NCBI GenBank assembly: GCA_010015745.1
Contig: ML978155.1
Location: forward strand, 372,001-436,000
Length of the DNA stretch: 64,000 nucleotides
Reading direction: 5' to 3'
DNA from: Setomelanomma holmii
Taxonomy: Eukaryota; Ascomycota; Dothideomycetes; Pleosporales; Phaeosphaeriaceae
A program made the position numbers and the translations under genes. Shown here piece by piece: positions 1-10,550 of the stretch (within the stretch, counting starts at the first letter, position 1; each line of letters starts with the position of its first letter). Under the pieces are notes generated by a model. The model made no database searches. It was not told the origin of the DNA and worked only from the letters and a program-made list of their open reading frames with translations.

Positions 1-1010
1 GCGGCCTGCTAGGAGGATGTTGAGGAGCTCGGAGCGGATGATGGTGCGGTTCGTGGTTTGGGAGAGGATTTCGTCGAAGAAGATGTAGCGGGTTTGCTTT
101 GAGGGTGGGGTGGGGTGCTTTGAGGAGAGTTCTTCATCGATGATTTTGTCTGCGAAGTCTGGTGGGTATGTAAGCAGGGCAAGTCAGGAGGCTGGCAAAG
201 GGCGAGAGAGCTTGGCGTACCTTTGATAGTCTGTGCTCCTCTCTTTCTCTTCTTGTCCGGCAAGAATAAGCCCAGATATCCATACTTTTCAAAATTCTCG
301 CTCAGAAAGGGATCAGCGCAGTACTCGAACGCTTCCACAAAATCCGCCACCTCTTTCGTCTTCTCTTCTCTCTTCAGCGAATCCGTGCTCCTACCGAACA
401 TAAATTTCGTGGCGATATCCAGCGTCAATTCATGGAACAGCGGCTGCAGATCAACCGCCGTCCCATCCGTTGGTAGTACCGCAATCAATCGATCCATATG
501 CTTTGCGAACAGCGAAGTGTCGGCAACCTGATGCCGCTCAAAGCACGGCCGCAACATTTCCCTACTATGTTTCCATGCCGCGCCTTCATTAGTAAAGACA
601 CCATGGCCGAGATAATCCGACATCTGCTTGATCCTCTCCTGTCCGAGACTCCAATTTTCAAAGTTCGTCGCCAGAATCGCTCTCACATTCTCAGCATCGT
701 CCGTGATGAACAGCTGTTGGCCCACCACATTGGAGACAACCGTATGTGCATTAGCCTTGATCAGATATTGTTGCCAGTGCTCAAGAAGGCGCTTTTCCCT
801 GTAGACGCGGAAGTTGGAGATGACGAAGTCGAGGCCAAAAGTCGGAATGTAGGACGGTAGAGGTGTTGGACGTGGTGTGCAGGGCAGGGTGCCTTTCTCT
901 TTGGCGAAAGCGCGGCGTCGCGAACCGATTATTGCTTCCCAGTACATGCGTCGGGCGACGTAGAGACTAACGAGGGAAATGGCGATGTTTGTAAACGTGA
1001 AGATGGCCAT
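1..1010 (-). CDS. CYP52-like cytochrome P450 (N-terminal part, truncated by window edge)
   Basis: Membrane-anchored P450 of the CYP52 group, whose known members hydroxylate n-alkanes and fatty acids at the ER. The start is the ATG at 1010-1008. Exon 1 is 1010..221 and exon 2 runs from 158 off the left edge; the 62-bp intron (220..159) has a GTACGC donor and a CAG acceptor. An N-terminal hydrophobic segment precedes a basic, proline-rich hinge. The C-helix motif WKHSREMLRPCF is present, and the visible part ends inside the I-helix at LLAGR, where CYP52 enzymes continue with the oxygen-binding DTT residues. The heme-cysteine region lies outside the window. The family call rests on the C-helix, the I-helix and overall similarity; substrate is not determined. 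Confidence 0.88.
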
Positions 1011-2458
1011 GTCTTCAAGTGGATGATGATGACGAGATATTGAGCTTTCAAGGTTGGGTTCGAAGGTTGCAAGGATAGTTAGGACAATGCGTAGAAGTCA
1101 AACACCATTCAAGTCAGCCCTCAAGATACGGTGCATTCGAGGTCGCCGATGATTGAGAATGTCGATGAGGATTTTAGTCACATCAAGAATGACCTGACGA
1201 GCTAGGCAGCCAATCTTGTACCTGGTCGTCTGCAGTATGTGGCGCATCGCTCAGCCAACCTAGAATTCGGGTATCGAACCTCATAGTGACATGCTGAGAT
1301 GAGAAGCTTCGTTTAGAACAGAAATCGCTCAGATGTCCTTGGTATACGATGCCTGCGTAGTAGGCATATCCGAGGTGGAGCTAGTGAGGCTGACGCTAGT
1401 GGCTGAACATACCCTGTTCGTTTGATTCTGGCGACAATATGTGAGAACGCTAGGGACGTCACGTTTCTTTCCAAATCGAGACCGGAAGCATCGTCGAGGT
1501 CCTTTAGGTTGATGGTGGATTCTTGATGCATGGCCTGTACGGTAGCACATACTCCTGTGCTTCGTGATGCTTTAGACATCCATGTCCCGTGTCCTGTACT
1601 GGCACTTTCGCATAGGAATTTTGTCGTTGCGAGGATACGACAGCGTCGGAGTGTAGTCCGAGAGACGTGATTGTATGCAGATGTGAGGTCAACGAAGGAT
1701 TCGTATGCTGGAGGTTTGCTTGTTACACTGAGATGCACCGGCGGTGTCTCCGCAGCCCGCTAGTCTTCGAATGCTGAATGACCAGTCGCTAGATCGTCTG
1801 TCAATACAGAAGAATTGCGAATCCTTCAAAGTTGATGGTGTGTTGCATCAAACAGTGCTACACACAAGATGATGATACACCAGTTGCGCTTGCGCGGTGT
1901 TCTATGCCTATTAAACCATGCTCTAACTGGTCGGAATAAAGATCCGATTACCTAGTGTACAGTTGGATGTTGTACAAGAGTGGTATGACAATGCACGATG
2001 TTATCCAAGACGTCAAGGTCGAAAGCATTCAGCGGGTCACGACTTAACCGAAAGGGCGAGATGCAGGCGCCTCGAGCGGAAGTAATGGGACTTTGTTCGA
2101 TACGTATACGCAAACTTGTACCAATCTACGTCCTTTTGTGTTGTATATGGCTATCACCTACGACGTGTATTAAACATTCCAGGACGTATCAATGTAATCG
2201 TTGTGTTTTCCAATCTTTGCAGCGGCCGTAATAAGTCGTCTCGTCGTATGCGAACGTATGTGTCCTTCACCCAGGTCAACCAAAACCCACTTTTGTAAAC
2301 GACAAAGCTACGCCGTGTGTAATAGGAAAAAAAAAATCGCCAAGTTAGTCACACAGCAACCAGGTAGACGCGGCTGGTGCTGGGGATCGCACTTGTGTCG
2401 TCTATGGCAAGTGGTGCTTCGCGAGCATCTTGCCAGGACCTTGGAACACTATGCAGAT
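1011..2458. other. Intergenic region, no supported gene
   Basis: About 1.4 kb between the divergently read 5' end of the P450 and the 3' end of the lysine 2,3-aminomutase. Several open frames of 60-150 codons exist on both strands (the longest near 1313-1738, minus), but they overlap one another, lack recognisable domains and have no convincing splice context. The part next to 1010 should hold the P450 promoter. Confidence 0.5.
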
Positions 2459-4401
2459 TTAGGCTGCTGCAGCCAACGCTGGGGTCGAAGAATGATCCTC
2501 AGACTCATACCCCCAAGACCTCGAGATCTCAGGTGTCGTTTCGATTTTCTTGCTGGATCTGTTGGAGCCAACATCCTGGCCAAGAGCTGGCAGGGAGATC
2601 GGTAAGTTCTTGCTGGGTCCTGAAGGATCGAAGAATTTCTCGCGAGAAAACTGTGCCAGAGTTTGACCTCTCTCGAGAGCCTCAGCTTTCTGCCGTCTTA
2701 GTGCAGCGACCTCTGTTGCGACCACGGGTTTGGGGTCATGATAGAAGTAGTTCATCTTGCCTTTCTCGCCATCAAGACCCGGCGCACGATACCTGGCAAT
2801 GCCTTCTTCATATTCCTCACAAGTAGACACCAGGCGTTTTCCACCACCACCTGGAAGGTCGATGACGAAGGACGGCATCATGAAGCCTGACAATGTGCCT
2901 CGAATCTTCTTGTCGAGGTCGATGATCTCCTTGAGTGGTGTGCGAAGGTCTTCGACGCCCTGCACCATGTCGCACTGATAGACGTAGTACTGCTTATCCG
3001 TCAGATGGATCGTCGACGTCATGATGGTGCAGAGCATTTCTTCGCAGTCTGCCACGTTGGTGGAGGAGAGATGACTTACAGGCTGTATGTTGATATCTGA
3101 CAACGTCTTGATGAGCTCAGACATCTCTTCATAAGTATTATTCACTCCGTTAAGGAGTACCGATTGGTTGCGTACGATCACTCCATGCTCGAAGAGATAA
3201 TTTGCAGCCTTTTTTGTGACCCAAGTGATTTCACGGGCGTGGTTGATGTGGGTATGGAGACAGACTTGCTTTCCTGACTGCCTTCCTGCCTTGGAAAGAG
3301 TTATCAGTGCTTCCGTCCACGGATCTCCCTTTTGGATACGACAAGGAGCTACAGCGAGACCTTTCGAGGCAAACCGGATCCGCCGAAGATGGTCCATACC
3401 GAGTAGCCTATAAACTAGTCAGTATTTAAGGATCTAGGAAGCCAGAACAGCTACTCACCTAAAGCCGATCTCGAGGAGGTCTTCAGGTTGCAGATAGTAG
3501 GCATCGCCACCAGACACTACAATATCTTGGAGAGACTGGTCGCTCTCGATGTGCTGGAAAACAGTCTCCCATCGCTTACGGCTTGGCTTCTGTGGCTTCT
3601 TCTTGACTGTTTCGGTACTTGCTCCAACAGCATATGATCGCGTACAAAATCGACAGTACACAGGGCAAATGGAGGTTGCTGAGAAGGATCAATGATTGAA
3701 CTAATGGCGTTGACCGAACTGAAGCCAATAACTTACCGAGAAACAAGGCCCGGCCTGGATAACGGTGAACGAGACCAGGAACAGCTAGGACAAGTTAGCA
3801 TAAAGTTACGCACAGTGGGCGACAAAACGTACGGCTGTCTGCTTCTTCGTGAAGCGAGTCCAACTCAAGGTGCTTGTTGTCCGGAATGATGCCGCTTGCT
3901 AGCGGTAGGAATTGCTTGCGAATCGGATCGTCCAGCGGGTTGCTCCAATCAACGCGGGACAGAACATGTGGTGTAAGCCTGATGGCCATCGGCGCTAGTT
4001 TAGTGGCAGCTACCGCATCGTTAATAAAGTCCTGCTTGTGTCGAATATGCTGCAGCAAATCGTTCTTTGATAGGCCCAAACGCTCGGGCAAGGCTTCAGA
4101 CAGAAAGCGCTGCAGTGTACGCTTATCATTGACTGTGTTACGCACCTGACAGCAATCAGCAACAATGCCTCCTGAAGTAAGCTGTGACGCTTGAAGCAGA
4201 ACAAAGTAAACATGCCGAACTTACTTGCCACCGATAGGAGTTGAATTCGTCTACTGGTACATCTTTCCATGGCGTGTCTTTCCAGTAGCACTCTCCATCA
4301 GTGAAAGTCGACAATGGCCGCCTCCATGCAACCACGCGTGAGATGTCTGGAGTTTGCAACCGCAAAGCACCTTTGACAGCTGTGGTGTTTGCCTTGAACA
4401 T
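2459..4401 (-). CDS. Lysine 2,3-aminomutase (radical SAM, PLP-dependent)
   Basis: Converts L-lysine to L-beta-lysine using S-adenosylmethionine, a 4Fe-4S cluster and PLP. Model: exons 4401..4225, 4145..3833, 3784..3737, 3678..3459, 3407..3080, 2989..2459, giving 538 residues. The radical-SAM triad C-x3-C-x2-C is at residues 184, 188 and 191 (CPVYCRFC); the cluster region is assembled across introns. The PLP motif PGGGGK has its lysine near residue 413. Aspartates near 369 (QCDMVQG) and 406 (IDLPGGGG) match those that bind the substrate amino group in the clostridial enzyme. Intron 5 (3079..2990, 90 nt) has no stop and keeps frame; removing it restores the conserved QPYYVYQ segment. The ATG at 4401 is the only methionine before an upstream in-frame stop. 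The family is typically bacterial or archaeal, so an old transfer is likely. The role of beta-lysine here is unknown. Confidence 0.9.
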
Positions 4402-5637
4402 GATTTGGATTGTGGAGTACCTTGGCTTGCTGACGGTGCCAATGGGTAGGAGGGAAAAGGGCCGACTTGAAGGATATGTGCGTGTTCTGGGAGTGAAGTG
4501 CTTAAGAAGTTCCTACCCACGGTGCGACCACCTCCTGAACAGCGGGTCTGCTGGCTTCCGTATTGGAAACTCCCTGATGCATCCTTTTGCTCGGATGCTG
4601 CCATGGGAAACGAAGAAGATTTTCGCGTTTTGTGTGACCAAGAAAGCTGTGACTACAAGGAGCCTTGACGACATTCGTGGACATTGCCGCTATGGTAGCG
4701 AGACAGCCTGGGAATGTGGATGAAGATCTGAGCGTCACAGAGTCTTCGAAAAGGCCTCAATCGGCACTTTCTAGCGCACAGCATATGCGTCTCGTGTCAT
4801 CGAAGCCATCAGATGCACGGTAAACAACACTAGATACACCACGCATCTGAAGCATGAAATTAGGCAGCAGTATGAACCGAGCGGCACCGGCGACTGTTCC
4901 GTGTCGACTGGTATGTGAAAGGACGGTGAGAAATCAGCAAGAAGCGGATCTATGCAAATCGAGAGAAGGCGCATTAGCTCGATAGGATGCCGCGCAGCAC
5001 AGGCTACTGCATGAGCCAATCTCGCATTCAAACAGTCCCGAACTCTTCAAGCGGTTGGTCTAGGGCCGCTCACCCAGAAGCTGGGTTGAGGCGCACTATT
5101 GCGTCCGAGTCCATGCTGGCGGGAGCCCAGTGTCTGCACTCGGGCGTGCCGGCGGCGTCGTGTAACCAGGACCCCAGGGTTCGTAACGAGGCATGGCACA
5201 AATGTTGACAGGAGCGACGCCTGCGTCTGCTAACTTAACAAGGAACGTGAGAGAAATCGTTGCCATACAAGCAAGGCGCTCGTAGCATCATCGGTGAGGT
5301 TGACAGTCGACGAGGGGGATGGGATGGGACGGGCCGTGGCCGTAGATGTGTAACCGCCAGTAGCGAGTATAGCCAACAGAAGCTGAGGCGGTGAAGCGAG
5401 GGACGGATGCAGCTTTTATCGTGGTAGTAGTCATGTCACGCAGAGCGTGTGGATGCATGCTAGCCGTGCTAACCTCGCCCTCACCCCTGTCCTCGCGTCG
5501 CGGTGGCTTCCTTGCTTGGCCAGCACTAAAACATACTGCCGCTAGTGGCGCCAAGCAAACAATGACCTCAGCCCCTCTAACGCCAGCAATCGCGAACTGG
5601 TCTCCGCTTCCACACACCACTTCTGCACACCAACACC
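4402..5637. other. Intergenic region between divergent genes
   Basis: About 1.2 kb separating the 5' ends of the lysine 2,3-aminomutase (minus) and the Get2-like gene (plus), so both promoters should lie here. Open frames are present (4301-4723 plus, 4251-4604 minus, 5288-5668 minus), but they overlap known genes or each other and resemble no family I recognise. Confidence 0.5.
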
Positions 5638-6645
5638 ATGGCTGACTCACCAGCGTCCACGGCGGCACTTCCGGGCGAGTCTCCCGCCCAAATCAAGGCA
5701 CGACTGAGGCGAGAGCGTCTCGCCGCAAAGAGCGGAGCCCAGCGTCTCCAAAAGATTACGGCACTCCAGGGAGGACCCCCAAAAGAGCTCAGTGAAATAC
5801 AGAAGGATGTCCCAGGTTAGCTCCTCGTGTGACCTGTCAATGTGTTATGGGAATGCGAGCTTACGGCTAACTGCATCCCAGTCAAACCTGTGTCAACGCC
5901 AACCCAGTTCACTCCGGCCGCGTCTGGCACGGCTACTCCAGACCCAGATGAGATCGACATCTCACAACATCACTACCTGCCTGCATCGCAGCCGCGTCTA
6001 CCGTCGCCTTTCGCCTTCGAGGGCAACCAGGCCGGTTTCTTTCCACCAGGACAAGGACCGGATGCTGCGCAAGACCCCATGATGGCCATGCTACAGCAAA
6101 TGATGGGCGGCGCAGCAGGTGGCATGCCTGGTGCTCCTGGACAGTCAGGTGGCGCGCCTCCTGATCTTCCTCCTGGACTAGCGAACATCTTTTCTGCGAT
6201 GCAGGGTGGCCCCGCTGCTGAGCCATCACCAGCACAGTCGTCGGCCTGGATCTGGCGTCTTGTGCACTCGCTGTTTTCGCTAGCGCTTGCCATCTACATC
6301 GTTCTACAAACCCCGTTTACCGGGTCCAGGCTGTCTCGTGACTCAATTCACGACGATGACTGGACGGTTCAACCGACACCGGCGCAGAACTTTGCGCACT
6401 TCTTCTACCTCTTCGCGACCTTGGAGGTCATCATGCAGTCCTCCCGCTACTTCATCGAGAAAGGCCAACTACAAGGCAGCGGCATCCTCAGTACTGTTGC
6501 AGGCATATTACCTCCACCTTATGGAGGCTATGTCAGGACTATTGGCCGATACAGCGTTATCTGGAGCACCGTTGTGAGCGACGCCATGGTCGTCGTTTTC
6601 GTACTTGGCGCGACCAGCTGGTGGAAAGGGGCCGCGGCCGCATGA
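5638..6645 (+). CDS. GET complex subunit Get2-like tail-anchored protein receptor
   Basis: Predicted ER-membrane receptor subunit that captures the Get3-substrate complex for insertion of tail-anchored proteins. Exons 5638..5815 and 5882..6645 (donor GTTAGC, acceptor CCCAG) give 313 residues. The N-terminus carries the basic helix ARLRRERLAAK followed by RLQKI, which resembles the Arg-rich Get3-binding helix of yeast Get2. A long Pro/Gly/Met-rich disordered linker follows, then three C-terminal hydrophobic stretches: WIWRLVHSLFSLALAIYIVL, the region around FAHFFYLFATLEVIM, and YSVIWSTVVSDAMVVVFVLG. That is the Get2 layout. The start ATG has a good Kozak context (ACCATGG). The family is inferred from motif and topology; sequence outside the N-helix is weakly conserved. 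Confidence 0.78.
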
Positions 6646-7687
6646 GCGATGCGTCTACTCCAATACGTAGCGTAATGGTATGACGACTTAACTATCTACC
6701 TCCTGATCTCCTTCCTGTGATGCGGGTGAAAAGTTACTGAGGTACGTTGTGCTCAGCATCTAGCCAGCCAGAGTCCACCAATGATGAGCGACAGACCACG
6801 AACCCGGACAGAGGACCGGCCCACTCAGTAGCCGTGCACGTGCAGTAGGACGATGCACATCATATCCATGGTCTACGACACAAGCTCACTCACCAACCAC
6901 TCAAACCTGACAGCTATGCACATCATGCAGTTGTGTTCATACACTTCTTGCGCAAGACATATCGCGTGCGGATGCACCACAGCAATCGGCCTGCCACCAA
7001 TGAATACACCTTTGTTTTCAAAGTGAGGCTGGTTTGCAGACGTCACACACCAGGCATCTGACATGTCGTTGAGAGAAAGGGTCGCGCCCAGAGCACGGCT
7101 ACTCGCGCTAGCGCCGGTGATGTCGTGCATATGGCGCTCTTGGCCCACATGCACCCCATGATTGCTTCGTGGTGCTCGAGGCACGACCGTCTGGGGAAGT
7201 TTCTAATTGGTGAAGGTAACGCAGATACGGAAAATTTGTTTAGTATTCGGTCATGCCTCGCGGGACCATACATCAAACGTATATTGGGAACACAAGCAGC
7301 GTACGAGTCGGTCATCCGTCGGTACCTTAGACCGGACCAAAGATCTTTGATGGTGATTCTGCACTCACGTAGGCGACTGCAATGTTTGAATCTGCACAAG
7401 TCATTCACCTCCCTTGGCAAGTCGATGCATGACCGGTGAGCACGTTACTTTGCCCGGATCTAAATGCCACCACTGGTCTTGAAGATAGCATTTCGCATAC
7501 CTCTCACGTACAGCAATACAAAACCGCGATATGCGGATCGCACAAATTACACATGCGCTTGATCATCATGCCTTGCATATTTTCCAGTAATGTCCATGCA
7601 TGCAACACCGATATTCGTACAATGTACAACCCACGTCTTCCTCCGCGCTCACAACCCACCAAGTACGCACGTCTCCGCACCAAACCC
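6646..7687. other. Intergenic region between convergent genes
   Basis: About 1.0 kb between the 3' ends of the Get2-like gene and mL61. It should hold both 3' UTRs and terminators. Open frames at 6873-7184 and 7043-7420 (minus) and 7125-7439 (plus) overlap each other and have no recognisable content. Confidence 0.5.
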
Positions 7688-8617
7688 TCAATTCGTAGCA
7701 GGCACCTCTCCCCTCGCCAACTTGAGCAATTCCTGCTCCCGCCTCTCCTTCAGCAACTTCTCCCTCACCTCCACCCTATCCTTCTCACTCCTCTCCTTGA
7801 ACTCCTTCATCTCCTGCATCTCCGCCCGCTCCTGCTCCGTCGGCTGTATTTCCGTCGCGCCAATCGTCTTGACCAGGGCCTCTAGGATCTCAGACTGATC
7901 CTGATCCCTAATATTTAGCGTGTGCGTTGGCGGGCTGGTATCTGGTACCAGCGTCGTCTGGGGATTCGGCGTCTCTGATGACGCCGGCGCTTGGTTCGAG
8001 ACGGAGGATGTGGTGGGTGCTTGTTTGGGCGTCGGTGCTGCGGTGTAGATGTGGAGGAGCGAAGGGCCGTCGGGGTCTGTGTGCCGGTTTATGGAGATGG
8101 GTATGGAGGGGTTGCGGTATTTTATTCGGGGGAGCATTTCGCGCCAGAATTTCCTGGGGGAGGTGGTGTTAGTGTTGTGTCGTGTGATGTGGGTTGCGGT
8201 AGAGGATGCCACTGTCTTTCATTGCGCCTCGACAGATAGTCCAGATGAATGCCCCTACTTGTGGCTCCGATATCGTCAGGCTTAGGAGCGAGTGAAGGCG
8301 TACCTGGCTCCTCTGTGCCCGCCATATAACTTTGTGTTGAACTCCATACTAATCTTCGTGACCTCTTTCGGCAGTATGAGTGCTCCAGGCCCGCATCTTA
8401 TCCATAAAAGCTGTGCAATATCCAGTCAGCAATGCGCTCCGTCTCTCAGAGGTGCGGTATCGCGTCGTTGCTCGCTCAGCGGCGTTTCGGAGGTGTCTGC
8501 GGAGGAGCTTCGTACCTTCTACAATGGATGTTAGCATGAGCCAATTCTATAGCGATTACGTGGTGTGTTGTCGCTCACCTCATGTAGCTTCCGCATACGT
8601 TTTATTATGTTAACCAT
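7688..8617 (-). CDS. Mitochondrial large-subunit ribosomal protein mL61 (Mrp49-like)
   Basis: Component of the mitochondrial 54S ribosomal subunit, L51/S25/CI-B8 thioredoxin-like fold. Three exons: 8617..8579, 8410..8304, 8153..7688, coding 203 residues. The first exon encodes only 13 residues (MVNIIKRMRKLHE); splicing joins it to LLWIRCGPGALILPKEVTKI, the expected Mrp49 start. The diagnostic GGHRGARKFWREMLPRIKY spans the second splice junction, followed by a beta-strand region ending near LLHIYT. The last ~100 residues are a Pro/Ser/Thr-rich linker and a highly charged helix (ERAEMQEMKEFKERSEKDR), longer than yeast Mrp49. No cleavable presequence is obvious, as is usual for this protein. Confidence 0.85.
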
Positions 8618-8998
8618 GGCTGCTGTGGGGTGATTGCAGTCGACGTTGCAGAGCTCAATCAGTCGTGACTTTTCGAGATTCCCTCTAGCGCGAATTTCTT
8701 GGCATACAACCATGGAAGCATTCATCACTTGTACTCACAAAAGAAAGCACGATCAATCAAGTTAGACGATTATATTCGATCAAACGCCATCCCAAGCGCT
8801 CAAAGACAGATAGATCCGCGTGTTTCCATCCGCAAATTTTCCCATATGTCATTCCTCCTCGTCGCCCACGTATGCCATTGCGAGCCAGAAAGCGCCCAAT
8901 TACAACCTGGTATATGTCTTCCCAACTATAACACTCGCCACACAAAATGCCAAGCAGAGTTGTTCTGGTGTCTTGAAGAGCCGAGGCCTTTGACGTGC
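8618..8998. other. Short intergenic region
   Basis: About 380 bp between the 3' end of the ER thioredoxin-like gene and the start of mL61, both read on the minus strand. It should contain the mL61 promoter. Overlapping frames on the plus strand (8699-9121) are shadows. Confidence 0.5.
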
Positions 8999-9905
8999 TT
9001 ATCGCGCAGGCGCAGGCGCACCCTGTGCTGGTGCTGGGTTGCCTGGGTTCATGCGCTTGCCCCTACAAACCAATTAGTATCTAAGCACAATTGGGCCATA
9101 TTGCAAAACTTACATGAATGACCTGCTGAAGAACGAGACCAAAATCATAGGAAGCCACGAAGGCATTTTGGAGAAACCCCAGGTGGCGTAGGCGTAAGGC
9201 ACTGCCAAGCCGAACTTCTGGAGCTCACCATTGAACGGGTGGAACAGACCCTCGTAGGGCTCGACCTGGGCGATCTTGTTGTCGACAATCAAGTCCTTGA
9301 AGGTCTGGGCGGTGGTCGAGGTGCGGTTCAGAGGCTGGTATCGGACAGCGGGGACAGGCGCGGACTGGTCAGCCAGGGGCTTGGGGATCTGGAAGTAGTA
9401 GAGTGACGGCGCGCCGACAGACCACGCGTTGCAGAGAATTGGCTCCGACTCGCAATCCAGATAGGCGAACTTGGGCGCATTCGCCTTGGCCGCGAGCACA
9501 GGAAGAGATGCCTGCTATGGTCAGTATACCACATTTCCGCTCTCTCAGTGCTGTACGTACGTTCCAGGCCTTAGTCGCGTTGCCGCACAAGCCAAAACAT
9601 GTCGTGTTGCCACCAGTGACAAAGATCAGCCAGTCTTGAGTGACAGGTGGGCTGGCGGTGGGGTCAACAGTCAACGTCTCCTTCCAATTCTCGAGGGTGA
9701 TCGGGTGCTGGATCGCCGAGGCGGCCTTGGAAGCAGCCTTTTCTGTCGCAGCGTTGATAGGCGATGAGGGGACCGCGGGAATGGCTGAAGACACGGCAGC
9801 CGTGGCCTTGCTGAAAAACCCCTTGACCTTATCAAGAATGGGAATCTGCTCCTCCGCGACCACAATCGCGGGAAGAGCCAAAAGAACTGTCAACGAGAAG
9901 CGCAT
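8999..9905 (-). CDS. Secretory-pathway membrane protein with thioredoxin-like lumenal domain (function unknown)
   Basis: Exons 9905..9561, 9511..9114 and 9062..8999 give 268 residues. The start is the ATG at 9905, which begins a clear signal peptide (MRFSLTVLLALPAIVVAEEQ). An Ala/Ser-rich helical segment follows. The lumenal domain reads like a thioredoxin fold: TQDWLIFVTGG, then a Cys-x3-Cys (CFGLC), then KANAPKFAYLDCESEPILC. A C-terminal hydrophobic segment (SWLPMILVSFFSRSFM) is likely membrane-spanning, ending in a short basic, Pro/Ala-rich cytosolic tail supplied by the third exon. The two cysteines are spaced C-x3-C rather than C-x2-C, so a redox role is doubtful. It looks conserved among fungi, but I cannot name the family with confidence. 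Confidence 0.75.
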
Positions 9906-10550
9906 GATGGAGATGTGTGGTGAAGGAGAGGTGCTGCTCGGAGGGCTGCCTAGAGTTCCAAGGTTGATGTCTGATGATGTAAATAAAGGGTCCGATCGCA
10001 AAATGTGGGGGATGCTGCAGCTCAGCGATAGCGGCAAAGGTAAGGAGCGATAGAAGGTCACAGCACGTGTAATCAATCACGATGAACGTCACTCGAGAGC
10101 TCAAAGCGTGATGAAGATGAAGGAGGACAGTGAAAATGGTTAGCGATAAACATTAGCAACGCGATGGATCACTCTCCACGTCTTGGCGCTCCAGCTCCCA
10201 GCTGCCGCGAAATTGGAGCGAGAGCATGGGCCACGCACAGCGCTTCGTCCACCAGTTCCCTCCGCCAAGGCTCGTTCACGCCTTGTCGCGTCTGCCACAA
10301 CGATCGTCGCCCAATCCTCGTGATTTTAGATCACGGCATACACACAACACACGTGTTGTCGCAGCTTGATCCCAGTGTCGTGGAAATCAGCGCTTCGATC
10401 GCAGCGCTGGTGTCTCTTTGTCCCACTTACAAGGCAAATTCCACGTCTACATATTAACAAGCGGTGTATTGCTATAAAGTCACTTTCGAGTCCTCGACGG
10501 GAGTTTCTGCTCCAGCTCACGGTGCAGCGCCGTCAACTGTTGGCGCCTCC
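9906..10550. other. Intergenic region
   Basis: About 0.65 kb between the 5' end of the ER protein and the 3' end of the His/Arg-rich gene, both on the minus strand. It should hold the ER-protein promoter. No supported gene. Confidence 0.45.

Noticed and set aside
1261..1300. Possible tRNA T-arm (GGTTCGATACCC on the minus strand)
   Set aside because: The flanking bases do not pair into a 5-bp T-stem, and no D or anticodon arm fits upstream.
1313..1738. 141-codon minus-strand frame
   Set aside because: Overlaps other frames of similar size, no recognisable domain, no leader or splice context.
4251..4604. Minus-strand frame overlapping the aminomutase first exon
   Set aside because: Different frame from the aminomutase exon and low-complexity content; a shadow.
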